From NCBI RefSeq assembly GCF_900086655.1, contig NZ_LT575476.1, positions 2,225,963 to 2,289,962 on the forward strand: 64,000 bases of DNA, written 5' to 3'. Position numbers and translations under genes: made by a program. The notes below the pieces were generated by a model. That model worked only from the letters and a program-made list of their open reading frames with translations. It searched no databases and had not been told where the DNA came from. How positions within the stretch are numbered: position 1 is the first letter of the stretch; every line of letters begins with the position of its first letter. The stretch comes from Paenibacillus tuaregi. Lineage in GTDB: Bacteria; Bacillota; Bacilli; Paenibacillales; Paenibacillaceae. Of the stretch, positions 7,170 to 14,608 are shown one piece after another.

Positions 7170-8417
7170 ATGTCGGAAGAATTCAAAGATCAGCAGGAGA
7201 ATGCTGAAGTGACAAATCAAGATGAGATGGAGCAAATCGTGTCCTTGAAAAAGGGAGATACCGTCAAAGGGTCCATCGTTAAAGTCGAGGATAACCAAGC
7301 TTACGTAAGCATTGGATATAAATATGACGGTGTAATTCCAATTCGCGAGCTGTCCTCTCTTCACCTGGATAACGCATCGGATGCGGTTCAAGTAGGACAA
7401 GAAGTTGAAGCTAAAGTTGTAAGCATCGATGACGAGAAGGAAAGACTGGTTCTTTCCAAACGTGCAATCGACAGCGAGAATGCTTGGGAGGAGCTTACCA
7501 AGAAATTCGAAAACAACGAAACGTTTGAAGTTACCGTTGCTGACGTAGTTAAAGGCGGAATTGTCGCTGACGTTGGCGTTCGCGGCTTCATCCCAGCCTC
7601 GATGGTAGAGCGTCATTTCGTTGAAGATTTCAGCGATTATAAAGGACGTACGCTCCGCGTCAAAGTGAAAGAGCTTGACCGTGAGAACAACAAAGTGATT
7701 CTGTCTGCCAAAGATGTGCTTGATGAAGAATTCGAGCAGAACAAACAGCAGGTGATGAGCAACCTCAAAGAAGGTCAATTGATCGACGGTAAAGTTCAGC
7801 GTCTGACTCAATTTGGCGCATTCGTTGATGTTGGCGGCGTGGATGGTCTTGTTCACGTATCCGAAATCGCTTGGAACCATGTAGAGAAGCCATCTGATGT
7901 GCTGTCCGAAGGCGATGAAGTTAAGGTAAAAGTACTTAAAGTTGATCCAGAGAAAGGGAAGATCAGCCTGAGTATTAAGGCTGCTGCACCAGGTCCTTGG
8001 GAAACTGCTGCCGAGCTGTTCAAAACTGGCGACATCGTAAGTGGCGAAGTGAAACGCCTCGTTACTTTCGGCGCATTTGTTGAAATAGCTCCAGGGGTGG
8101 AAGGTCTGGTTCATATCTCCCAAATCTCCCATAAACATATCGGCACGCCGCAGGAAGTACTCAAAGAAGGGGAAACCGTTCAAGTTAAAATCCTTGACGT
8201 GAATCCTTCTGAGAAACGCGTAAGCCTTAGCATCAAAGAAACTGAAGAGGCTCCGGCTCAAGAAGCTAAACCTGAAAGAACTGAAAGAAGAGAACGCGGT
8301 GGAGACCGTGTGAACCGTGAGGATATCAACAACAATCCTAACGTGTCTCTCAGCAATCAAGGGCTTAGCATTACGTTGGGCGAGCGCTTTGGTGATAAAC
8401 TGAGCAAGCTTAAGTAA
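7170..8417 (+). CDS. rpsA: Ribosomal protein S1-like protein, four S1 domains
   Basis: A 415-residue protein with four OB-fold S1 repeats beginning at about residues 25, 110, 195 and 280. Each carries a G-x-x-x-x-G-x-V-x-x-x-x-x-x-G-A-F-V-type signature, for example GKVQRLTQFGAFVDVGG. The C-terminal 60 residues are rich in Glu, Arg and Asn. This is the YpfD form of Bacillota, which lacks the two ribosome-docking repeats of the six-domain E. coli S1. It binds RNA and is thought to act in translation or RNA metabolism. The ATG at 7170 follows GAGGAGGG. Confidence 0.9.
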   Translation: MSEEFKDQQENAEVTNQDEMEQIVSLKKGDTVKGSIVKVEDNQAYVSIGYKYDGVIPIRELSSLHLDNASDAVQVGQEVEAKVVSIDDEKERLVLSKRAIDSENAWEELTKKFENNETFEVTVADVVKGGIVADVGVRGFIPASMVERHFVEDFSDYKGRTLRVKVKELDRENNKVILSAKDVLDEEFEQNKQQVMSNLKEGQLIDGKVQRLTQFGAFVDVGGVDGLVHVSEIAWNHVEKPSDVLSEGDEVKVKVLKVDPEKGKISLSIKAAAPGPWETAAELFKTGDIVSGEVKRLVTFGAFVEIAPGVEGLVHISQISHKHIGTPQEVLKEGETVQVKILDVNPSEKRVSLSIKETEEAPAQEAKPERTERRERGGDRVNREDINNNPNVSLSNQGLSITLGERFGDKLSKLK

Positions 8418-8444
8418 GATTTTCATATCTTTTAAAAAAGAGGA

Positions 8445-8482
8445 ATCGGCGAACTCTGAAATAACGGGTTCGCCGATTTTTT
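8445..8482 (+). terminator. Terminator after the S1-like gene
   Basis: ATCGGCGAAC pairs with GTTCGCCGAT, 13-base loop, six T. Confidence 0.85.
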
Positions 8483-8537
8483 GCAGTTAGGCTTCCGTTA
8501 TCCATGGATTGGTTAGCCAAGCAAGTTATTTTTTGCT

Positions 8538-8648
8538 ATGATGATTTACGAAACAAATGAAGGGGTTTACGAACTCCTAAAGGATGGCAAAACTCAGGGT
8601 ATGGTGCTTAACGAACATGGGTTTCGAAAACTTAAGATAGCAGGTTGA
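8538..8648 (+). CDS. Possible 36-residue small protein before der
   Basis: An open frame from two consecutive ATG codons at 8538 encodes 36 residues with a protein-like mix (acidic start, basic end) and stops 24 bases before der. There is no SD upstream; instead T-rich sequence and a -10-like TATGAT overlap the start, so any translation would be leaderless or absent. It is recorded because the frame is intact and no other feature explains the interval. Confidence 0.25.
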   Translation: MMIYETNEGVYELLKDGKTQGMVLNEHGFRKLKIAG

Positions 8649-8672
8649 CGTAAACATTTAGGAGGAATTCAT

Positions 8673-9995
8673 ATGGCAAGACCCGTTGTGGCTATTGTAG
8701 GGCGCCCAAATGTGGGAAAATCCACGATATTTAACCGCATTATCGGCGAACGATTGGCCATTGTGGAAGATAAACCGGGAATTACCCGCGACCGTATTTA
8801 TGGGATTGGGGAATGGAATGGAAAGTCATTCAGTATTATAGATACTGGCGGTATTGAGCTGGATGGGGAAGATATGATACTGAAGTCAATTCGTATGCAG
8901 GCCGAGCTTGCGATTGAAGAGGCGGATGTTATTATTTTCATGTGTGATGCCAAAGCCGGGCTTACGCAATCTGACGAGGAAGTTGCCACGCTTCTGTACC
9001 GCTCAGGGAAGCCGGTGCTTCTCGCCGTCAATAAAGTGGATAATTTGAGCCGTGCGGATCATATTTATGAATTCTACAATCTTGGCTTTGGTGATCCAAT
9101 CGGAATTTCTGGAAGCCATGGTACTGGTGTGGGGGATCTTCTTGATGCGATCGTAGATAATCTGCCTGAACTTGAAGATGAGGAATACGATGAGGACGTG
9201 ATCCGTGTCGCCTTGATCGGCCGCCCGAACGTCGGCAAGTCTTCGCTGGTTAATGCGATCTTGGGGGAAGAGCGCGTCATCGTAAGTGATGTGGCGGGAA
9301 CTACCCGGGATGCGATCGATACGCCGTTTGAGAAGGATGGTCAACGGTACGTTCTGATTGATACGGCCGGGATGAGAAAACGAGGCAAGGTGTATGAGAC
9401 TACGGAGAAGTATAGTGTCATGCGGGCCATGAAGGCGATTGAGCGGGCCGATGTGGTACTCATTGTCATCAATGGCGAAGAAGGCATCATTGAGCAGGAC
9501 AAACACATTGCGGGTTATGCTTATGAAGCCGGCCGGGCTACCGTATTCGTTGTGAACAAGTGGGATGTCGTTGAGAAGGATGACAAGACGATGCATCAAT
9601 TTGAGAAGAAGATCAGAGACCACTTCCTCTTCATGACGTACGCCCCGATTGTGTTCCTCTCCGCTCTGACCAAGCAGCGACTGCAGAAGCTGCTGCCTGT
9701 CGTTCAGCATGCTGCTGAACAGCATGCAAGAAGGGTACAGACGCATCTTCTGAATGATGTGATTTCCGATGCGGTAGCGATTAATCCGCCACCAACGGAC
9801 AAGGGACGCCGTATGCGGATCAACTATGTAACGCAGGTTTCGGTGAAACCGCCAACGATGGTGGTATTTGTGAACGATCCGGAGCTGATGCATTTCTCGT
9901 ACGAGCGTTATCTGGAGAATAAAATCCGGGCTGCCTTTGATTTCGAAGGTACGCCAATCAGGTTGTTTACCCGTCGTAAGTCGGATGAAGGTTAG
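8673..9995 (+). CDS. der: Ribosome biogenesis GTPase Der (EngA)
   Basis: A 440-residue protein with two tandem GTPase domains and a C-terminal KH-like domain, the unique Der architecture. The P-loops are GRPNVGKST (about 9-17) and GRPNVGKSS (about 184). The G3 motifs are DTGG and DTAG, and the G4 motifs are NKVD and NKWD. Der acts in late 50S subunit assembly. The ATG at 8673 follows TTTAGGAGGAATTC. plsY begins eleven bases downstream. Confidence 0.96.
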   Translation: MARPVVAIVGRPNVGKSTIFNRIIGERLAIVEDKPGITRDRIYGIGEWNGKSFSIIDTGGIELDGEDMILKSIRMQAELAIEEADVIIFMCDAKAGLTQSDEEVATLLYRSGKPVLLAVNKVDNLSRADHIYEFYNLGFGDPIGISGSHGTGVGDLLDAIVDNLPELEDEEYDEDVIRVALIGRPNVGKSSLVNAILGEERVIVSDVAGTTRDAIDTPFEKDGQRYVLIDTAGMRKRGKVYETTEKYSVMRAMKAIERADVVLIVINGEEGIIEQDKHIAGYAYEAGRATVFVVNKWDVVEKDDKTMHQFEKKIRDHFLFMTYAPIVFLSALTKQRLQKLLPVVQHAAEQHARRVQTHLLNDVISDAVAINPPPTDKGRRMRINYVTQVSVKPPTMVVFVNDPELMHFSYERYLENKIRAAFDFEGTPIRLFTRRKSDEG

Positions 9996-10006
9996 GGGAG
10001 AGACAT

Positions 10007-10621
10007 GTGATTGTGACATCGGTTGTTGCGGTATTAATCAGTTATTTACTGGGGTCTATCAGTTTTAGTGTAGTGCTTGCCAAGACTCTAAAAGGAATTG
10101 ATATCAGACAGCATGGCAGCGGAAACGCCGGAGCTACCAATACGCTCCGTGTGCTAGGCAAGGGCCCGGCTGTTCTTGTACTGACTTTGGATGTGCTGAA
10201 AGGCATTGCTGCCGTGTGGCTTGGTAGATGGCTTGGCGGCGACTCCGAATGGGTACCGGCACTGTGCGGAATTGCGGCAATAGTAGGCCATAACTGGCCG
10301 ATCTATTTCCGGTTCCGCGGAGGCAAAGGGATAGCCACAACAATTGGGGTTATGGCTACATTGGTCTTCTTCCCGGCACTCTATGCGGGCATTATTGCTA
10401 TTGGCTCCATCTTCATTACAAGGTATGTTTCCCTGGGTTCCCTGCTGTTTGTTGGTCTGACCCCCATTTTCTTGCTGATTATGGGGCATTTTGGACCGTA
10501 TTTCTGGACCAGCCTGATCATTGCTGTCTTCGCTTTCTGGAGGCACCGCACGAATATTGTGAAGATTGCGCAGGGTAAGGAGAACAAGCTGGGATCCAAG
10601 GGGGGGAACCGTGTTGTTTAA
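10007..10621 (+). CDS. plsY: Acyl-phosphate:glycerol-3-phosphate acyltransferase
   Basis: A 204-residue inner-membrane enzyme with five or six hydrophobic helices that transfers acyl from acyl-phosphate to glycerol-3-phosphate. The three PlsY motifs are visible: SGNAGATNTLR (about 38-48), GHNWPIYFRFRGGKG (about 95-109), and a later membrane loop. GTG start. It overlaps gpsA, whose product supplies the glycerol-3-phosphate, so substrate supply and use are co-translated. Confidence 0.94.
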   Translation: MIVTSVVAVLISYLLGSISFSVVLAKTLKGIDIRQHGSGNAGATNTLRVLGKGPAVLVLTLDVLKGIAAVWLGRWLGGDSEWVPALCGIAAIVGHNWPIYFRFRGGKGIATTIGVMATLVFFPALYAGIIAIGSIFITRYVSLGSLLFVGLTPIFLLIMGHFGPYFWTSLIIAVFAFWRHRTNIVKIAQGKENKLGSKGGNRVV

Positions 10622-11654
10622 CAAAGCTGCTGTACTCGTCGCAGGAAGCTGGGGAACAGCCCTGGCTAGTGTGCTGGCTGATAAGGGTATTCAAGTATCC
10701 CTGTGGACGAGAAATGAACAACAAATGATGCAAATCAATACCGAGCATAAAAACGAGCATTATTTACCCGGCGTGACTCTTTCAAGCGGCATCCGGGCTA
10801 CTACAGATATGGGCGAAGCCGTTAAAGACTCCGAAGCGGTCATTATCGTGGCTCCTTCTTCGGCAGTCCGCGATGTGGCGAGACAGCTGAAACAGTATTG
10901 GACTGAGGATATGCTGGTCGTTCATGCAACCAAGGGATTCGAAACAGAGAGTATGAAGCGGATCTCTACCGTCATTTCCGAGGAATTAGGCTGTGCTGAA
11001 GGTCATATTGTCGTTCTCTCGGGACCAAGCCACGCGGAGGAAGTGGTGAAGCGCTGTCCGACCACAGTGGTGGTGGCTTCTCTGGAGGAGGAGCAGGCGC
11101 GGCGTGCTCAAGACTTGTTCATGAACAGCTTCTTCAGGGTATATACGAACCGGGATCTGGTGGGTGTTGAGCTTGCCGGGGCGCTCAAGAACATTATTGC
11201 TCTCGGGGCGGGGATGTCTGACGGCCTTGGATACGGGGATAATGCCAAGGCGGCACTGCTGACCCGGGGATTAGCTGAAATTACCCGCATAGGTGTCGAG
11301 ATGGGGGCGAATCCGCTTACCTTTTCCGGACTTGCAGGCATTGGTGACTTAGTTGTAACGGCAACGAGCCAGCACAGCCGGAACTGGCGGGCAGGTTCCC
11401 TTCTAGGACAGGGTAAACCGCTCCAGGAAGTGCTGCAGTCTATGGGCATGGTGGTTGAAGGAATCCGGACCACCAAAGCCGCTCATACGATGTCTGAGAA
11501 ATACGGAGTACAGATGCCGATTGCAACACAGCTGTATCATGTTCTATTTGAGGATATGCCGCCTAAGGTTGCGGTTGAGGCGTTGATGGGCAGGGACCGG
11601 AAGACAGAGATGGAAGTCATGTCGCAGGAGACCTGGGAGCAGTGGCACACCTAG
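10611..11654 (+). CDS. gpsA: Glycerol-3-phosphate dehydrogenase (NAD(P)+)
   Basis: A 347-residue enzyme reducing dihydroxyacetone phosphate to glycerol-3-phosphate for phospholipids. The GTG at 10611 follows AAGGGGGGGAA and overlaps plsY by eleven bases. Substrate-site signatures are clear: LSGPSHAEEV (about 136), GALKNIIALGAG with the catalytic lysine, and GDLVVTATSQHSRN. The N-terminal dinucleotide motif reads V-A-G-S-W-G instead of G-A-G-S-W-G, so the first glycine of GxGxxG is replaced by valine (codon GTC). Otherwise full length and well conserved. Confidence 0.94.
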   Translation: MLFNKAAVLVAGSWGTALASVLADKGIQVSLWTRNEQQMMQINTEHKNEHYLPGVTLSSGIRATTDMGEAVKDSEAVIIVAPSSAVRDVARQLKQYWTEDMLVVHATKGFETESMKRISTVISEELGCAEGHIVVLSGPSHAEEVVKRCPTTVVVASLEEEQARRAQDLFMNSFFRVYTNRDLVGVELAGALKNIIALGAGMSDGLGYGDNAKAALLTRGLAEITRIGVEMGANPLTFSGLAGIGDLVVTATSQHSRNWRAGSLLGQGKPLQEVLQSMGMVVEGIRTTKAAHTMSEKYGVQMPIATQLYHVLFEDMPPKVAVEALMGRDRKTEMEVMSQETWEQWHT

Positions 11655-11730
11655 ACCTGGCGTTCGCCCACACTCTTTCTGAGAGGTAGTCATACATTAA
11701 GTGTGACGACTGCCGGAGGAGGGGAGAACA

Positions 11731-12006
11731 TTGAACAAAAGCATCTCAAAGGACGCTCTGAATGCCATTAACAAGAAGACGGGAAAGCCGATTACGGAGA
11801 ATGCGGTGAAGAAAATCGCCAGCACCGTGAAGCCATCCACACTTCAGAGTGAAGCACAACTGCGGCAACTGATCAAACAGGTGTCGGCCATGGCAGGTGT
11901 GCCTGTGTCGGAGTCTACGATGTCTGAAATTGTAAGCGCAGTGAAGAAGAGTGGTATGAACGCAAGCAATATGGAAGCACTGATGAAAATGATGCTCAAG
12001 AAATAG
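11731..12006 (+). CDS. Stage VI sporulation protein F-like
   Basis: A 91-residue, Lys/Ser-rich helical protein from TTG 11731 behind GGAGGAGGGG. The layout is two similar helical blocks, each with an A-V-K-K-type turn followed by a Met-rich end. This matches small SpoVIF/YjcC-type spore coat-assembly proteins as I recall them. Its place between gpsA and the DUF2768 gene fits a cluster of sporulation genes. Family assignment is by recall of sequence style and is not certain. Confidence 0.6.
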   Translation: MNKSISKDALNAINKKTGKPITENAVKKIASTVKPSTLQSEAQLRQLIKQVSAMAGVPVSESTMSEIVSAVKKSGMNASNMEALMKMMLKK

Positions 12007-12102
12007 AGCTCCCGCAAGCTTCTTTTGATAAGAATGCCAAGAGCAGCCGTTCTAAAAGCAAGCAGCCTCACAGCAGAGAGGATGGCTTTTTGCAAAAAAA
12101 CC

Positions 12103-12149
12103 AGCAAAGCGCCAGTTTAAGGATAACCTCCTTGGACTGGCGCTTTGCT
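12103..12149 (-). terminator. Strong hairpin, terminator-like on the minus strand
   Basis: A perfect 14-bp stem (AGCAAAGCGCCAGT with ACTGGCGCTTTGCT). Only the minus-strand reading is followed by a T-run (T7, complement of 12094-12100). On the + strand the tail is not T-rich. Confidence 0.6.
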
Positions 12150-12230
12150 AGTTTGGAACCCTAAACAAAACCAGGGGCTATCCATTGAGACTGCACCTTC
12201 TTGGTGCGGCATAGCCGATTTGGAGGGACA

Positions 12231-12239
12231 ATGCTATAA
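12231..12239 (+). promoter_or_regulatory. Extended -10 promoter upstream of the DUF2768 gene
   Basis: TGCTATAAT matches the extended -10 consensus; the -35 region is poor. Confidence 0.45.
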
Positions 12240-12278
12240 TGTTGATCATAATATAGATGATGGGGGATATTTACGCGC

Positions 12279-12458
12279 ATGGATGCGATGACCAAAATGT
12301 GGCTTTCGATTGCGGCCATTCTCGTCATGGGCTTGTCCGTATTTTTAATTTCTTTTGCACGGGCGAAGACGACCGGAATTGTTAGAGGACTATTATCAAT
12401 TGTTGCTTTTATTATTATGCTTGCAGGATTTCTGGTCGGGATCGTATCCATCACTTGA
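12279..12458 (+). CDS. yphE: DUF2768 family small membrane protein (YphE-like)
   Basis: A 59-residue protein with two hydrophobic segments (about 8-26 and 38-58) joined by a short basic loop A-R-A-K-T-T. It matches the YphE/DUF2768 proteins found between gpsA and yphF in Bacillus, and the order here is the same. The ATG at 12279 follows ATGGGGGATA, a modest SD. An extended -10 TGCTATAAT lies about 45 bases upstream. Function unknown; sporulation-associated by context. Confidence 0.75.
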   Translation: MDAMTKMWLSIAAILVMGLSVFLISFARAKTTGIVRGLLSIVAFIIMLAGFLVGIVSIT

Positions 12459-12496
12459 GTGGACAGATTGTAAGTACAGCGGAAAGAGGTCGTGTG

Positions 12497-13111
12497 ATGG
12501 AGAAACTAGATTATGCTCCGAATCCCGATCTGGCAGAGGCCCTTGAAGAGCTCTCACTGGAGCTCTCCAACACTGGGCAGCCTTGGCTGGTCGGGGGCAG
12601 CTGCGGATTGTGGCTGCAGGGAGTCCAGCTTCAAACAGCGCCAAGAGATATTGATGTATATGCGGACCTTGAAGATACGGTCCATCTCCATGAGGTGCTG
12701 CTGCCTAGATCCATGGACAAGCAAATCCTGGACAAAAGCGGAATGTACGTCTCACTTTTGAGCCATTATCGGTTGGGAAGTTATGTGCTTGAGCTTGTGG
12801 GGGGCTTTGAGGTAAGAAGCGGAGGCAGCTGTTACCAGGTGGAGGTTGGCGAACTGCTCTATAAGCACGCTTTGAGGGTCCGTTTAAAGGAGCGGGACAT
12901 CCGTCTGATGCCGCTATGCCATGAATTTCTGTTCAATGTGCTCAGGGACAGGCCGGACCGCTATAAGCCTATTGCAGAGACGATCAACGCGAGCCCGGAA
13001 TCCCATAGGGGGCTGCTCCGGGAGATGATTGGACGCAACCGCTGGTCCAAGCATCATTTACAGTTGATCTCGAATTGCTTGGATTGGAGGCCAGATACGG
13101 ATGGAATATGA
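12497..13111 (+). CDS. Nucleotidyltransferase-fold protein
   Basis: A 204-residue protein from ATG 12497 behind GGAAAGAGG. It shows the pol-beta/MNT nucleotidyltransferase pattern: a G-G-S at about 37-39 in a V-G-G-S-C-G-L turn, then R-D-I-D-V-Y (about 57-62) carrying the two metal aspartates, one helix and strand later. No C-terminal domain is recognised. Possible roles are nucleotidyl or phosphoryl transfer to a small molecule or to RNA. It is absent from this site in B. subtilis and overlaps a ferredoxin gene by eleven bases, so the two are co-translated. Confidence 0.7.
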   Translation: MEKLDYAPNPDLAEALEELSLELSNTGQPWLVGGSCGLWLQGVQLQTAPRDIDVYADLEDTVHLHEVLLPRSMDKQILDKSGMYVSLLSHYRLGSYVLELVGGFEVRSGGSCYQVEVGELLYKHALRVRLKERDIRLMPLCHEFLFNVLRDRPDRYKPIAETINASPESHRGLLREMIGRNRWSKHHLQLISNCLDWRPDTDGI

Positions 13112-13448
13112 AGTCCGGTTCGAACCTGCAGGTAAGAAGCTGAAAGTCCGCAAGGGCATGTCCTTGCTCACCGCAGCCCGCCAGGCCCGGGTTCATATCG
13201 CGACCCGCTGCGGTGGGAACGCTGGGTGCCTCATGTGCAAGGTGAAAGTGCTTCAGCCGGAGGAGGGCGCCTTGTCTGCGCCTGAGGGACCTGAGCAGCG
13301 TAAGCTGGGCTCATTGATCGGAGAGAACATGCGGTTAGCCTGTCAGGCCAAGGTGATGGGCCCAGTGGTTGTAGAGCTGCCGGAAGACCCGCTGAAGGCG
13401 GCGATCCGCAAACAGCTGGAAATGCAGCAGAATGATGATTTGTGGTAG
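13101..13448 (+). CDS. 2Fe-2S ferredoxin
   Basis: A 115-residue beta-grasp ferredoxin. The cluster ligands are C-G-G-N-A-G-C-L-M-C (about 37-46, C-x5-C-x2-C as in adrenodoxin-type proteins) and a fourth cysteine in L-A-C-Q (about 83). The N-terminal strand pair matches the 2Fe-2S ferredoxin fold. It would carry single electrons in the cytoplasm; no reductase or oxygenase is adjacent. The start overlaps the nucleotidyltransferase gene by eleven bases. The C-terminal tail (about 95-115) is helical and Gln-rich. Confidence 0.85.
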   Translation: MEYEVRFEPAGKKLKVRKGMSLLTAARQARVHIATRCGGNAGCLMCKVKVLQPEEGALSAPEGPEQRKLGSLIGENMRLACQAKVMGPVVVELPEDPLKAAIRKQLEMQQNDDLW

Positions 13449-13481
13449 AATATACTATTTTGCAGATAAGGATGATAAAGG

Positions 13482-14222
13482 TTGAGCAGACGAAGGTTTG
13501 ATCGGGCAAGCCGGCTCGCCGCCGTTGCTGGGATCTGTATGTTATTGATTACAAGTCTTAGCGGGTGCATGTACCCGCAGGAGAAGCGTGGGGGTCAGGT
13601 GTCTTACCGGGAGAGTGTGAACCGGATTCAGATGGCCGTGGATCAATTTCAGAAGGATAAGGGCATCCTTCCTATCCTTAATGCGGATCAGGATACGCCA
13701 AGGTACGAGAAGTTCAGAATCGATTTGGACAAGCTGAACAAGGCGGGGTATATGGACGAGATCCCGCCTACCGCCTTTGAGAAAGGCGGATCGGCCTATT
13801 TCCTGATCCAGAATGAAGAGACGAAGCCGGAGGTTAAGGTGATGGAATTAACCACGGTACAGAAGGTCAATGATGTGCAGCGCGCGGTGGATAAATACAA
13901 GGCCGCCCATCAGGGCCAGCTGCCTGTGCTCAAAGAGGTCTATCCGGGAATCAATGCAGTGGATCTGAAAGCGATCCAAAGTGAATCTTTGGCATGGAAG
14001 AGCTTTTATTCCGGACAGGAAGCGGATTATCTGATGGACCGGCAGGGTCAGGTGTATGTGGATTACGCGCTTGATATCATGCAGGCCGTGGAGAAATCTG
14101 GAACCAAGCCGGAGCAGAATGTAGACTTAAGGCCCCTGCTGCTGGACCAGTCGTATTTTGTGCCTGTTAAATCTCTTCCTTACCACTGGCAGAATAACCA
14201 GCCTGTTGCTGTGGAAGCGTAA
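13482..14222 (+). CDS. yphF: YphF-like lipoprotein (DUF3939)
   Basis: A 246-residue protein from TTG 13482 with a basic start (S-R-R-R), a hydrophobic core and a lipobox L-S-G-C at about 26-29. Two similar repeats follow, each with a V-x-x-A-V-D-x-[FY]-K-[AD]-x-x-G-x-L-P element (about 52-68 and 132-148). These look like pilin-/secretin-associated helical units. The position between the DUF2768 gene and spoIVA is that of B. subtilis yphF. Membrane-anchored, outside face. Function unknown. Confidence 0.8.
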   Translation: MSRRRFDRASRLAAVAGICMLLITSLSGCMYPQEKRGGQVSYRESVNRIQMAVDQFQKDKGILPILNADQDTPRYEKFRIDLDKLNKAGYMDEIPPTAFEKGGSAYFLIQNEETKPEVKVMELTTVQKVNDVQRAVDKYKAAHQGQLPVLKEVYPGINAVDLKAIQSESLAWKSFYSGQEADYLMDRQGQVYVDYALDIMQAVEKSGTKPEQNVDLRPLLLDQSYFVPVKSLPYHWQNNQPVAVEA

Positions 14223-14244
14223 GACCCGTTATGGGTCTTTTTTT
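14221..14244 (+). terminator. Terminator after the yphF-like gene
   Basis: AAGACCC-GTTAT-GGGTCTT followed by T-run; it begins within the stop codon. Confidence 0.8.
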
Positions 14245-14608
14245 ATTTATAATCTTCCAGCATCGCGTCATACAAATTATAGATTCACATACATATACAA
14301 TATGGCGGATCATCCGGTGTCTGAGCCGGATCATGAGTTTCTTGCGGAGTTCGCTTTCTTTTCTGTCATATTTCCTCTTGGGATACATATGATGGTACTA
14401 GTCCAAAAGCATGTACGAGTAACGCCGCTTCGTTCCTATATCTCTTGACAGGCTTCGGCGGCGGACACGGACAAGGGCAACCACAGTGCTCTGCCGTTGC
14501 AATAACCAAACATGCGGATCATTTTATGGTTCGTATCGATGAGTGAATAACGAAGCGGATGCTCTGAGCAGCATTTTTCCTTCGGCGAAACTTTAGGAGG
14601 GGATTTCA
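14245..14608 (+). other. spoIVA upstream region, no gene seen
   Basis: About 360 bases without a convincing coding frame. It holds an 6-bp hairpin (ATCCGG/CCGGAT, 14310-14330) and several CATAC/CATAT elements (14285-14300, 14368-14392) that could be parts of sigma-E type sporulation promoters, as expected before spoIVA. No element pair has clean consensus spacing, so no promoter is called. Confidence 0.4.

Noticed and set aside
7020-8426. 468-codon open frame antisense to the S1-like gene
   Set aside because: It mirrors a highly biased, repetitive gene, has no SD, and its composition (Phe-rich) is that of a reverse-strand shadow. The same applies to the long frames opposite der (9003-10019) and aroC (27664-28797).
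14158-14448. Open frame running from the yphF-like gene end into the spoIVA upstream region
   Set aside because: It overlaps the lipoprotein gene and its terminator, has no SD, and its composition is not protein-like.
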